DNA of 22,160 bases from a virus. Shown piece by piece: positions 12,422-18,578 of the stretch (within the stretch, counting starts at the first letter, position 1; every line of letters starts with the position of its first letter). Position numbers and translations under genes: made by a program. Where the stretch lies: positions 1 to 22,160 of the IMG/VR virus record IMGVR_UViG_3300020183_000510, one strand, 5' to 3'. The notes under the pieces are model-generated. The model ran no database searches. It saw nothing but the letters and a program-made list of their open reading frames with translations, and was not told the origin of the DNA.

Positions 12422-12951
12422 AAGACTTTTTAGAATACTTCCCCGAAGCATTTCAACATAAACCAACAATCTATTGTGACATGGATGGAGTTTTGGTTGA
12501 TCTTGTTGCGGGATTAGCCAAACTGTACAACATTCCAAACTTGTCTAACAAAAACTTTGACTCCTTTATCAATCCGATCAAGAAAAGGATGGATGAGGAA
12601 CACCCCAATCTATTCGCAAACCTTCCTTGGATGCCGGATGGTAAATTGCTTTGGAAATACATCACGAAGTACAAAGTTGAGATTCTTTCTGCACACACGA
12701 CAACATGGCAACCGTCATCAAAGGCAGACAAACTGAAATGGATTGAGAAGAATTTGAACCCCAAGCCACATTTCTCAAATGTTGTGCTTCGTCATCAGAA
12801 GAAAGACTATGCAACAACGAACGGTAAGCCAAACATTCTAATCGATGATTGGAAGAAGAACATCCAAGATTGGACTGCTGTAGGTGGTATTGCAATCTAT
12901 CACAAGAGTGCGAATCAGACAATCGCAGAGTTGAAAAAACTTGGTCTTTGA
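12418..12951 (+). CDS. HAD-family hydrolase, 5'(3')-deoxyribonucleotidase-like, 177 aa
   Basis: HAD motif I is CDMDGVLVDL (nucleophile Asp21, Asp23), motif II is the Ser in ILSAHT (Ser91), motif III Lys lies in RHQKKDYA (about 128-130), and motif IV is LIDDW (Asp143-Asp144). The size and small cap match 5'(3')-deoxyribonucleotidases, which dephosphorylate dNMPs, and related phage HAD proteins. The ATG overlaps the phosphatase stop. Fourteen bases... after the stop codon, and partly using it, the tRNA promoter begins. Nucleotide dephosphorylation during host DNA recycling is the likely job (inference from family). Confidence 0.88.
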   Translation: MKDFLEYFPEAFQHKPTIYCDMDGVLVDLVAGLAKLYNIPNLSNKNFDSFINPIKKRMDEEHPNLFANLPWMPDGKLLWKYITKYKVEILSAHTTTWQPSSKADKLKWIEKNLNPKPHFSNVVLRHQKKDYATTNGKPNILIDDWKKNIQDWTAVGGIAIYHKSANQTIAELKKLGL

Positions 12952-12954
12952 CAG

Positions 12955-12982
12955 TTGACACTCTCTAATCGAGCATTACAAT
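12955..12982 (+). promoter_or_regulatory. sigma70 promoter for tRNA-Leu/tRNA-Val/94-aa gene
   Basis: TTGACA (12955-12960), 16 bp, TACAAT (12977-12982), ending 9 bases before the tRNA-Leu 5' end. Transcription would start about 3 bases before the mature tRNA. Confidence 0.88.
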
Positions 12983-12991
12983 CATCGCACA

Positions 12992-13075
12992 GCCGAAGTG
13001 GATGGAATGGCAGACACGGCGGATTCAAAATCCGCTGCTCTGAAGAGCGTTTGGGTTCGACTCCCACCTTCGGCA
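12992..13075 (+). tRNA. tRNA-Leu(CAA)
   Basis: Class II; acceptor GCCGAAG/CTTCGGC is perfect; anticodon stem GCGGA/TCCGC with loop TTCAAAA (anticodon CAA); variable arm GCTCT...AGAGC; discriminator A. Reads UUG. Confidence 0.95.
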
Positions 13076-13079
13076 TTTC

Positions 13080-13152
13080 GCCTCCTTAACTCAGCGGCTA
13101 GAGTGCTTCCTTTACACGGAAGAAGTCGTAGGTTCGAATCCTATAGGAGGTA
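13080..13152 (+). tRNA. tRNA-Val(TAC)
   Basis: Acceptor GCCTCCT/AGGAGGT (terminal G-U), anticodon stem CTTCC/GGAAG with loop TTTACAC (anticodon TAC), T arm GTAGG/CCTAT, discriminator A. The acceptor 3' strand AGGAGG also sits at Shine-Dalgarno position for the gene starting at 13155. Confidence 0.94.
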
Positions 13153-13154
13153 CT

Positions 13155-13439
13155 ATGGCAAAGCGTAAACTATGGGCAATCGGAATCATGCATGGTGGTG
13201 ATCTTCAAGGCCACTTGGTCGAGAGGTCCAATATCGTGGCCGTCTACGATAGCGAGGATGCCGCTAAGAAGGAAGCCAAGTGGCTCAATGACTTCCATAA
13301 AAAGTCCTCCTCTAAAACCACCTATGAGCCTATTCGATGGAAGGATGATGGCAGCGAAACTTCCATTCAGTTCAAGGAAGAAAAGGCATTCAACTATTCA
13401 AAGATGGACGATGGGCTGACTGCTTTGTTTGAGAATTGA
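13155..13439 (+). CDS. hypothetical protein, 94 aa
   Basis: The ATG starts two bases after the mature 3' end of tRNA-Val, and the only Shine-Dalgarno sequence (AGGAGG, 4-base gap) is part of the tRNA acceptor stem. The product begins MAKRKLWAIGIMHGGDLQGH, then VERSNIVAVYDSEDAAKKEAKWLND, and looks like a small alpha/beta domain of the kind that reads out a signal or binds a ligand. No family is recognised. It shares the promoter at 12955 with the two tRNAs. Confidence 0.8.
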   Translation: MAKRKLWAIGIMHGGDLQGHLVERSNIVAVYDSEDAAKKEAKWLNDFHKKSSSKTTYEPIRWKDDGSETSIQFKEEKAFNYSKMDDGLTALFEN

Positions 13440-13445
13440 ACCAGC

Positions 13446-13452
13446 ATAAATA
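13446..13452 (+). promoter_or_regulatory. T4-late-like promoter box ATAAATA
   Basis: ATAAATA seven bases after the stop of the 94-aa gene. With the last A as -6, +1 is 13458, one base before the GTG start of the next gene. Near-leaderless transcript predicted. Confidence 0.6.
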
Positions 13453-13458
13453 ACAAAT

Positions 13459-13884
13459 GTGAACAATCCCTTCAAAAACACCAGTAAAGAAATGATTGAT
13501 GCTATCAATGGTATCATTAATGAGCAAGATCAACCGCAAGCATTAAAGACCCTAAATGTTGGTGGTAGAGTGGCACAGACACTTGATTTTACCATGTCAA
13601 CAGATGATCCCGATGTTTACCTTAAAGGAATGGGAACTATGCCACTATCGACGATTAAGAAACTGGTCAAGTTCGACTTGCAAAGATTCGCTGATCGAGT
13701 CGGAGTGATTAGTTCGAAAGAACTATTATCAGTTCTTACAGATGTTGAAGGTAATATGAAGTCTAGTCCATACGGAAACTTTGCATACCGTATTCGTGGT
13801 TTGGCAGAGATCGAGGACTTCATGAATAGACCCGAAACCAAGCGTAAGATATCCATGATGAAGAAGAAGAGTGGAATTGTCTAA
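13459..13884 (+). CDS. hypothetical late protein, 141 aa, INE|Q site near N-terminus
   Basis: GTG start, supported by the late box immediately upstream; no Shine-Dalgarno site fits. The N-terminus MNNPFKNTSKEMIDAINGIINE|Q is amphipathic and ends in an I-x-E site at 20-22, like the prohead-protease-type sites of the 4085-7538 genes. The rest is a helical/mixed domain (LSTIKKLVKFDLQRFADRVG) with no recognised family. It overlaps the next gene by 14 bases. A virion-internal role is inference. Confidence 0.75.
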   Translation: MNNPFKNTSKEMIDAINGIINEQDQPQALKTLNVGGRVAQTLDFTMSTDDPDVYLKGMGTMPLSTIKKLVKFDLQRFADRVGVISSKELLSVLTDVEGNMKSSPYGNFAYRIRGLAEIEDFMNRPETKRKISMMKKKSGIV

Positions 13885-14278
13885 AGCAATCCGAAACTAC
13901 GCAAGGATTCAGAAGTGCCAATCTGCTGATTGCTCACCCGATAGCGATCAAATGGCAGAAGTATCAATGCATCTTGGAAAGAGGGGCAAATCCAAGATGG
14001 CCGGATTCAATCACCTGAACGAACTAGTTTCGATGATGAAAGAATCAAATGTTTGGACAGGTTCGATCAAGGGGTATTTCTTCCGAGGAACTATACCCAC
14101 AAAGATGAAGTCAGAGATACAAGAGTATTCAAGAGTTGCTGGATGGCAAAGTAAGACCACTAAACGAATGAGCAAATCTGGAATACTATGGAGGGCGAAG
14201 GGTAAAAGATATCTACTGATCTTCGCAACCTACCGTGGAATGGGCAACAGAATCTATTGCTCTCTCACGATAATCTGA
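13871..14278 (+). CDS. hypothetical protein, 135 aa
   Basis: No ATG lies near the expected start. GTG 13871 or TTG 13877 are possible, both within the end of the upstream gene; a purine-rich GAAGAAGA precedes the GTG. The product is basic (KKRGKSKMAGFN, QSKTTKRMSKSG) with a strand-rich C-terminus (YLLIFATYRGMGNRIYCSL) and one Cys pair (CQSADC, 16-21). No family is recognised. It shares the late transcript of the previous gene and stops just before a strong promoter. Confidence 0.65.
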   Translation: MELSKAIRNYARIQKCQSADCSPDSDQMAEVSMHLGKRGKSKMAGFNHLNELVSMMKESNVWTGSIKGYFFRGTIPTKMKSEIQEYSRVAGWQSKTTKRMSKSGILWRAKGKRYLLIFATYRGMGNRIYCSLTII

Positions 14279-14306
14279 TTGACATACTCAATTCGATCCC
14301 TATAAT
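14279..14306 (+). promoter_or_regulatory. consensus sigma70 promoter
   Basis: TTGACA (14279-14284), 16 bp, TATAAT (14301-14306), starting right after the upstream TGA stop. It gives a short leader with AAAGGAGGTG before ATG 14329. Confidence 0.92.
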
Positions 14307-14328
14307 AGTACAACAAAGGAGGTGCAGA

Positions 14329-14628
14329 ATGATGCACAATGTTAGTTTCTGGGTGAGTGTTTGTACGAGCATTTGGGCAGGAGTCTTCCTCGTTCTCTGG
14401 CTCAAGAAGAGCGGTGATTTTCGGCGTTACCGTGACATGATTGATCTTCGTGATGATTCACGGTATCAACAAGAGCAACTTAACGATATTAGTCGTAGTT
14501 TGAGTGATCAAATTGACGAAATTCGTCGTGAGATCGGTGGGGTCTACAACGAATTGGACAGTCGAATTTCTCGCAATAGTAGCGGTTCATACCTCGTTAA
14601 GAGCCGAACGAAGAAGTTGGACTTCTGA
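14329..14628 (+). CDS. membrane-anchored coiled-coil protein, 99 aa
   Basis: ATG 14329 follows AAAGGAGGTG and a consensus promoter. A single membrane segment at about residues 6-25 (SFWVSVCTSIWAGVFLVLWL) is followed by a basic stop-transfer patch (KKSGDFRRYR) and a long heptad-like region (QQEQLNDISRSLSDQIDEIR), likely coiled coil on the cytoplasmic side. There is no signal cleavage site. Function unknown; this layout is seen in phage membrane proteins that oligomerise. It is followed by a stem-loop and tRNA-Thr, probably in the same transcript. Confidence 0.8.
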   Translation: MMHNVSFWVSVCTSIWAGVFLVLWLKKSGDFRRYRDMIDLRDDSRYQQEQLNDISRSLSDQIDEIRREIGGVYNELDSRISRNSSGSYLVKSRTKKLDF

Positions 14629-14633
14629 TCCTC

Positions 14634-14655
14634 TGGTGGCCTTTCGGGACCACCA
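14634..14655 (+). terminator. stem-loop between 99-aa gene and tRNA-Thr
   Basis: TGGTGG (14634-14639) pairs with CCACCA (14650-14655) around a CC-TTTC-GG top with one bulged A. No T tract follows and it ends 2 bases before tRNA-Thr, so it may serve processing instead of termination. Confidence 0.4.
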
Positions 14656-14657
14656 AC

Positions 14658-14729
14658 GCCGTCTTAGCACAGCGGTAGTGCAGTTGATTTGTAATCAACA
14701 GGTCATCGGTTCAAATCCGATAGGCGGCT
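14658..14729 (+). tRNA. tRNA-Thr(TGT)
   Basis: Acceptor GCCGTCT/AGGCGGC (one U-G), anticodon stem GTTGA/TCAAC with loop TTTGTAA (anticodon TGT), T arm ATCGG/CCGAT, discriminator T. Reads ACA. Confidence 0.95.
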
Positions 14730-14767
14730 TTAAGATAACAATCACATCTTGATGCATTCAAGATTGG

Positions 14768-14774
14768 CTAAATA
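14768..14774 (+). promoter_or_regulatory. T4-late-like promoter box CTAAATA
   Basis: CTAAATA whose last A is also the first base of an ATG at 14774. With that A as -6, +1 is 14780, exactly the next in-frame ATG. This favours a leaderless start at 14780. Confidence 0.65.
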
Positions 14775-14779
14775 TGAGC

Positions 14780-16024
14780 ATGAAACCCATTTGCCTCTCT
14801 GATTTCATTCGCCAACAAGAATATCTTGAGCCTGAAATTCTTATTTCAGAGGGCACATGCCCCCCTATAAGCGGACACGGGTTCGCATTAGAGAAGTCCA
14901 TCGCAACATCAATGAAGTGTGCTGCTGAGAATCTGCTGCAAAGCACTCGCCAAGCCAGATTCACAGTTGGGGATAGTGCAGGAAACGACAATGATAAACC
15001 CGATTTGGTTATCAAAGTACGCAAGGTAGCGGGATCTTCATTCTCAGGCGATATCAACATTGAGATTAAAGACGAGAGCGCACAAGGAACTCAGATTGGA
15101 TTGCGGAATAACTTTGATCCTGAGAAGGCTGAAGATGTGACTGAAACATCTTGGACTCAAAGTGGACGAAAGATGGTTCGTGTCGATAAAGAAATATGGC
15201 TCGGAATCGTCAGGGCGATTCATACTAAGAAGTTCGAATTGATTAAACAAATTCAGCAGTATCTTCGAACTTCAATGGATCCAACTCCACTTCACAAGAA
15301 GTCGATCATTCCTGGCCGACTACCTTTCGGAAAGGTCTCTAAAATTGCATGGAAGGATGTTGGAAATAAGGGAACTATCTTCACTCAAAGTGGAGATAAA
15401 CTCACATTCAACATCAATGAGTACATGGAGGATTCTGCCAACATTCAGTTCTATGAAGAGATCTTGAGACAGAAGAATGTGCATTTCATATACATCAATG
15501 GAAGAGGACTATTCTCAACGGGATCGAGTGGTACACCCGCCATTAGGGGTATTCCACGACTTTCCGATGCATGTAAGGGTGCCGCACAGGTTGAGATTCG
15601 ACTTAAAGCCAGTGGAGGATCATACTCAAAAGTTGACGAGAAGTTGGCAACTACTTCAGTTGTGCGGCATCTCTACTGCAACCAAGACCCCACTACGATC
15701 AAAGCAAAGAGAATTTACATGGAAGATTGGGCAGGAAATACACCATCGAATCAGGCCAAACTCTACATGTTTGATGACGATGACAAACTGCCGCCTGAAA
15801 TTTCCCACACAAAAGGGAATGAGGTTGCTAGACTTGTCCGAATTAAAGAGATCAAACCTACAGACAAACCATACAAGTGGTCAGTTCGTATGGATATGAC
15901 TCACAGAACTACAAGTCCTACACTTCAGTTTACGACCCGAATCACATCTAAGAACTTCGCTGAGTCACCTTACAGGTTCGATACAACTGAGCAGATGGTA
16001 CATTTCCTACAGTCTATTCCATAA
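14780..16024 (+). CDS. large late protein, 414 aa, possible PD-(D/E)xK nuclease core
   Basis: Of two in-frame ATGs (14774, 14780) I chose the second because the first overlaps the promoter box and the second sits on the predicted +1. From this start, Glu38 (GFALEKS), PD at 74-75 (KPDLVIKV) and EIK at 95-97 (INIEIKD) follow the order and spacing of PD-(D/E)xK nucleases, including a strand-turn-strand between PD and ExK. An I-S-E|G site lies at 22-25, close to the N-terminus, as in the suspected packaged proteins. The C-terminal 250 residues are unassigned. A restriction-type or DNA-processing nuclease is possible; the motif alone is moderate evidence. Confidence 0.8.
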   Translation: MKPICLSDFIRQQEYLEPEILISEGTCPPISGHGFALEKSIATSMKCAAENLLQSTRQARFTVGDSAGNDNDKPDLVIKVRKVAGSSFSGDINIEIKDESAQGTQIGLRNNFDPEKAEDVTETSWTQSGRKMVRVDKEIWLGIVRAIHTKKFELIKQIQQYLRTSMDPTPLHKKSIIPGRLPFGKVSKIAWKDVGNKGTIFTQSGDKLTFNINEYMEDSANIQFYEEILRQKNVHFIYINGRGLFSTGSSGTPAIRGIPRLSDACKGAAQVEIRLKASGGSYSKVDEKLATTSVVRHLYCNQDPTTIKAKRIYMEDWAGNTPSNQAKLYMFDDDDKLPPEISHTKGNEVARLVRIKEIKPTDKPYKWSVRMDMTHRTTSPTLQFTTRITSKNFAESPYRFDTTEQMVHFLQSIP

Positions 16025-16051
16025 GTGCTTGTAATCAAACAACTTGGAAAA

Positions 16052-16058
16052 CTAAATA
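16052..16058 (+). promoter_or_regulatory. T4-late-like promoter box CTAAATA
   Basis: CTAAATA in ACTAAATATACTG. The predicted start near 16064 gives a leader of about 30 nt with GAAGGAGG before ATG 16094, unlike the leaderless late units. Confidence 0.6.
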
Positions 16059-16093
16059 TACTGTAGGGCTAAACCCCCCGAAGGAGGTGTTCT

Positions 16094-16840
16094 ATGAGAA
16101 GCCTTTGGGTAGTAGGACTGCTTCTTGCAGTCACAGTAAGTACATCTGTAGATCGTGCGGGAGTCAAGGCAAAAATAGCCGAGGCTCCCGTGGTCGTTTA
16201 TGGGGACGCTAAGAATGTGGCAGAGAGAGTGCTATCACACTCTGTCGTGATTCTATATGAGACCTTAGAGGGAAAGAAGTGTCTAGGGTCGGGAGTTCTC
16301 TACAAGAAAGATGGCTGTTGGTTTGTTATGACTGCTGCACATGTGATAAAAGACGAGAAAGAATTTGGCAAAGGAAAGATATCGGTTGCTTTCACACCGT
16401 ATGATTCCGATGTTCCTATGAATGCATGGAAAGGAATTCTTCTTGCTCACAATGAATCCCTTGACGCAGCAATAGTTGGACTAGAGAATGCGGACAATAT
16501 GGATGATTCGATGGATACGATATTCCAAAGAAGTGAAGCGAGAATCGGAAGAGAGGTTTACGCTGTTGGTAATCCTCTTGGGGAGGTCAACACCGTAACG
16601 GATGGAATCGTGAGTAACAATCGACGCAAAGTTGAATGGACAAAAGAGCAGCATATGCAGATCACTTCAAACGGTGCACTTGGTTCTAGTGGAGGTGGTG
16701 TGTTTACAAAAGATACTGGTGAATGCATTGGTATCATTGTGAGAATCAACTATGGGACACGCATTCTTATGGTTGTGCCTACAAACAGAGTGTTTGACTG
16801 GCTGTCAGCAAATAATCTTTCGGCTATAGCACCTGACTGA
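16094..16840 (+). CDS. secreted trypsin-like (HtrA/DegP-type) serine protease, 248 aa
   Basis: A signal peptide is likely at residues 1-22 (MRSLWVVGLLLAVTVSTSV). The catalytic triad is visible: His83 in MTAAHVI, Asp124 in LDAAIVGL, and Ser199 in ALGSSGGGVF, with the VGNPLG segment (158-163) typical of HtrA-like proteases. There is no PDZ domain, so the protein is only the protease module. It would act in the periplasm or outside the cell. A strong Shine-Dalgarno site (AAGGAGG) and a late box precede it. Trypsin-fold proteases are rare in phages; possible roles are virion-linked proteolysis or host envelope remodelling at lysis (inference). The stop abuts the clamp-gene promoter. Confidence 0.9.
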   Translation: MRSLWVVGLLLAVTVSTSVDRAGVKAKIAEAPVVVYGDAKNVAERVLSHSVVILYETLEGKKCLGSGVLYKKDGCWFVMTAAHVIKDEKEFGKGKISVAFTPYDSDVPMNAWKGILLAHNESLDAAIVGLENADNMDDSMDTIFQRSEARIGREVYAVGNPLGEVNTVTDGIVSNNRRKVEWTKEQHMQITSNGALGSSGGGVFTKDTGECIGIIVRINYGTRILMVVPTNRVFDWLSANNLSAIAPD

Positions 16841-16868
16841 TTGACTTCCTCCTTGTGGGCTGTATACT
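16841..16868 (+). promoter_or_regulatory. sigma70-like promoter of the sliding-clamp gene
   Basis: TTGACT (16841-16846), 16 bp, TATACT (16863-16868), beginning right after the upstream TGA. The predicted start near 16875 lies inside the loop of the inverted repeat 16848-16888. Confidence 0.85.
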
Positions 16869-16888
16869 CTTCGCATCCCACAAGGAGG
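16848..16888. promoter_or_regulatory. 12-bp inverted repeat covering promoter spacer and clamp RBS
   Basis: CCTCCTTGTGGG (16848-16859) and CCCACAAGGAGG (16877-16888) are perfect inverted copies with a 17-base loop that contains the -10 box. The right arm holds the Shine-Dalgarno AAGGAGG four bases before ATG 16893. In a read-through RNA the arms would pair and hide the ribosome site; an RNA started at about 16875 lacks the left arm. Confidence 0.85.
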
Positions 16889-16892
16889 AAAC

Positions 16893-17582
16893 ATGACAGA
16901 TACCGGCACATGCGTGAAGATCTCTCCCGAGACTCTTTCGATTCTCAAGAACTTTGCATCTATCAACCCAAGCCTGCTCATTCGTAAGGGCAGCAAACTC
17001 AACACCGTTTGTCCTTCCAACCGAATCCTCGCAGAGGCACAGGTTGCCGAAGAATTCCCAATCGAGTTTGCCATCTACGATATGGCGCAGTTCCTTGGCA
17101 TCGTGAGCCTATTCAAGGATCCTGTCTTTGAGTTCAAGGACACCCATCTTGTCATCGCATCTGACGGTGATGGCAACAATCGTTCCGTGAAGTACTTCTA
17201 TACGAACCCCGAGTTCATTCAAAACAAGGGAGATAAGAAGATCAAGATGCCACAGTCAGTTGTCAACTTTACCATGAGTGACAAGGATCTTGGATCGGTC
17301 ATGAAGGCGGCTTCGATTCTTCAAGCCCCCGACATGTGTGTCACGAACGAAGATGATATGATCGCTATCCGAGTGTGCGACAAGAAGAACCCCACTGGCA
17401 ACAGTTGGCAACTCTTGGTACAGGAGAATGATGTTGATGCTCCGTTCCCGTTCTGGTTCACAATCGACACTCTGAAGATGATTCAGGATGACTATGAGGT
17501 TTCGATTGCATCCAAGGCAGTCGCTAACTTCAAGGGCAAGACTGTACCAGTTCAGTATTGGATCGCTATGAGCGCAGGATGA
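16893..17582 (+). CDS. 45: DNA polymerase sliding clamp (T4 gp45-like), 229 aa
   Basis: Length equals that of T4 gp45 (about 228 residues) and the sequence has its pattern: an N-terminal SPETLSILKNFASINPSLLIRKG segment, central IYDMAQFLGIVSLFKDPVFEF, and C-terminal ASKAVANFKGKTVPVQYWIA. The trimeric clamp tethers the replicative polymerase and, in T4, activates late transcription together with gp55 and gp33; the late boxes in this window fit such a system. It heads a 45-44-x-62-regA block and is followed four bases later by the clamp-loader ATPase. A promoter and RBS-sequestering repeat lie upstream. Confidence 0.95.
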   Translation: MTDTGTCVKISPETLSILKNFASINPSLLIRKGSKLNTVCPSNRILAEAQVAEEFPIEFAIYDMAQFLGIVSLFKDPVFEFKDTHLVIASDGDGNNRSVKYFYTNPEFIQNKGDKKIKMPQSVVNFTMSDKDLGSVMKAASILQAPDMCVTNEDDMIAIRVCDKKNPTGNSWQLLVQENDVDAPFPFWFTIDTLKMIQDDYEVSIASKAVANFKGKTVPVQYWIAMSAG

Positions 17583-17586
17583 ATGA

Positions 17587-18522
17587 ATGAACCACTTCCT
17601 TTGGGTAGAGAAGTATCGTCCGAAAGACATTGACTCTTGTGTCCTTCCTGAGAGGATTCAACAGACCTTCCATGACATTGTCAAGGCGGGTCAGATTCCA
17701 AACATGATTCTCACAGGAAGTGCGGGATCAGGCAAGACCACAGTAGCCCGAGCATTATGTAATGAGATGAACTTAGACATGCTGTTCATCAATGCATCGG
17801 ACGAGAGTGGTATTGATGTGCTTCGTACCAAGATTCGCAACTTTGCTTCCACCGTTTCTATCAGCGGAGGAAACAAGGTTGTGATCTTGGATGAAGCAGA
17901 TTATCTGAATCCTTCATCGACTCAGCCTGCTCTTCGTGGTTTCATGGAAGAGTTTGCAGCGAACTGTAGGTTCATTCTCACTTGTAACTTCAAGAACCGA
18001 ATCATTGAACCTCTGCACAGTCGATGCACCGCCATTGACTTCAGAATTCTTAGTTCTGAGAAAGTCTCTGTGGCATCGAAGTTTAGTCAGCGAGTGAAGA
18101 CTATTCTCGACGGAGAGGGGATTGAGTACAGCGAAAAAGTACTTGCCGATCTGATCATCAAGAACTTTCCCGACTTCCGAAAGACACTAAATGAGTTGCA
18201 GAGATACTCTGTCGGTGGAAAGATTGATGTTGGTGTTCTATCGGCAGATGCGAATGTCAGTATCAAGGCTTTGGCAAAGGCACTCAAGGCTAAGAGTTTC
18301 ACAGACATTCGTAAGTGGGTGATCGAAAATAGTGACAAGGATACTACTCATGTCTTCAGATCCATTTACGATGGATTACAGGATCACTTGACACCAGATT
18401 CGATTCCACAAGCGGTTCTAATTATTGCAGAGTATCAGTATAAAGCAGCATTCGTTGCCGATCAGGAAGTGAACCTTGCTGCATGCTGTATCTCACTCGC
18501 TGCTGATTGCACCTTTAAGTGA
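17587..18522 (+). CDS. 44: clamp-loader ATPase large subunit (T4 gp44-like), 311 aa
   Basis: AAA+ protein with Walker A GSAGSGKTT at 44-52, Walker B VVILDEAD at 98-105, sensor LTCN at 131-134 and the arginine-finger SRC motif at 145-147 (LHSRC). The opening FLWVEKYRPK is typical of clamp loaders. T4 gp44 is about 319 residues. Four copies with one gp62 load the gp45 clamp at primer ends. I chose ATG 17587, preceded by CAGGATGA, five bases after the clamp stop; the ATG at 17583 is in another frame. The C-terminal collar domain (from about residue 220) is present. Confidence 0.95.
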   Translation: MNHFLWVEKYRPKDIDSCVLPERIQQTFHDIVKAGQIPNMILTGSAGSGKTTVARALCNEMNLDMLFINASDESGIDVLRTKIRNFASTVSISGGNKVVILDEADYLNPSSTQPALRGFMEEFAANCRFILTCNFKNRIIEPLHSRCTAIDFRILSSEKVSVASKFSQRVKTILDGEGIEYSEKVLADLIIKNFPDFRKTLNELQRYSVGGKIDVGVLSADANVSIKALAKALKAKSFTDIRKWVIENSDKDTTHVFRSIYDGLQDHLTPDSIPQAVLIIAEYQYKAAFVADQEVNLAACCISLAADCTFK

Positions 18523-18541
18523 TTTCAACAGACACAGTACC

Positions 18542-18548
18542 ATAAATA
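18542..18548 (+). promoter_or_regulatory. T4-late-like promoter box ATAAATA
   Basis: ATAAATA 20 bases after the gp44 stop; predicted +1 near 18554 and a 25-nt leader with GAAGGAGG before ATG 18579. It suggests late expression of the inserted gene within the replication block. Confidence 0.55.
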
Positions 18549-18578
18549 CACTCGTACTATCCTCTGAAGGAGGCAGTC

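Noticed and set aside
14257-14328. Upstream extension of the 99-aa membrane protein
   Set aside because: It overlaps the previous gene and the consensus promoter; the ATG at 14329 has AAAGGAGGTG.
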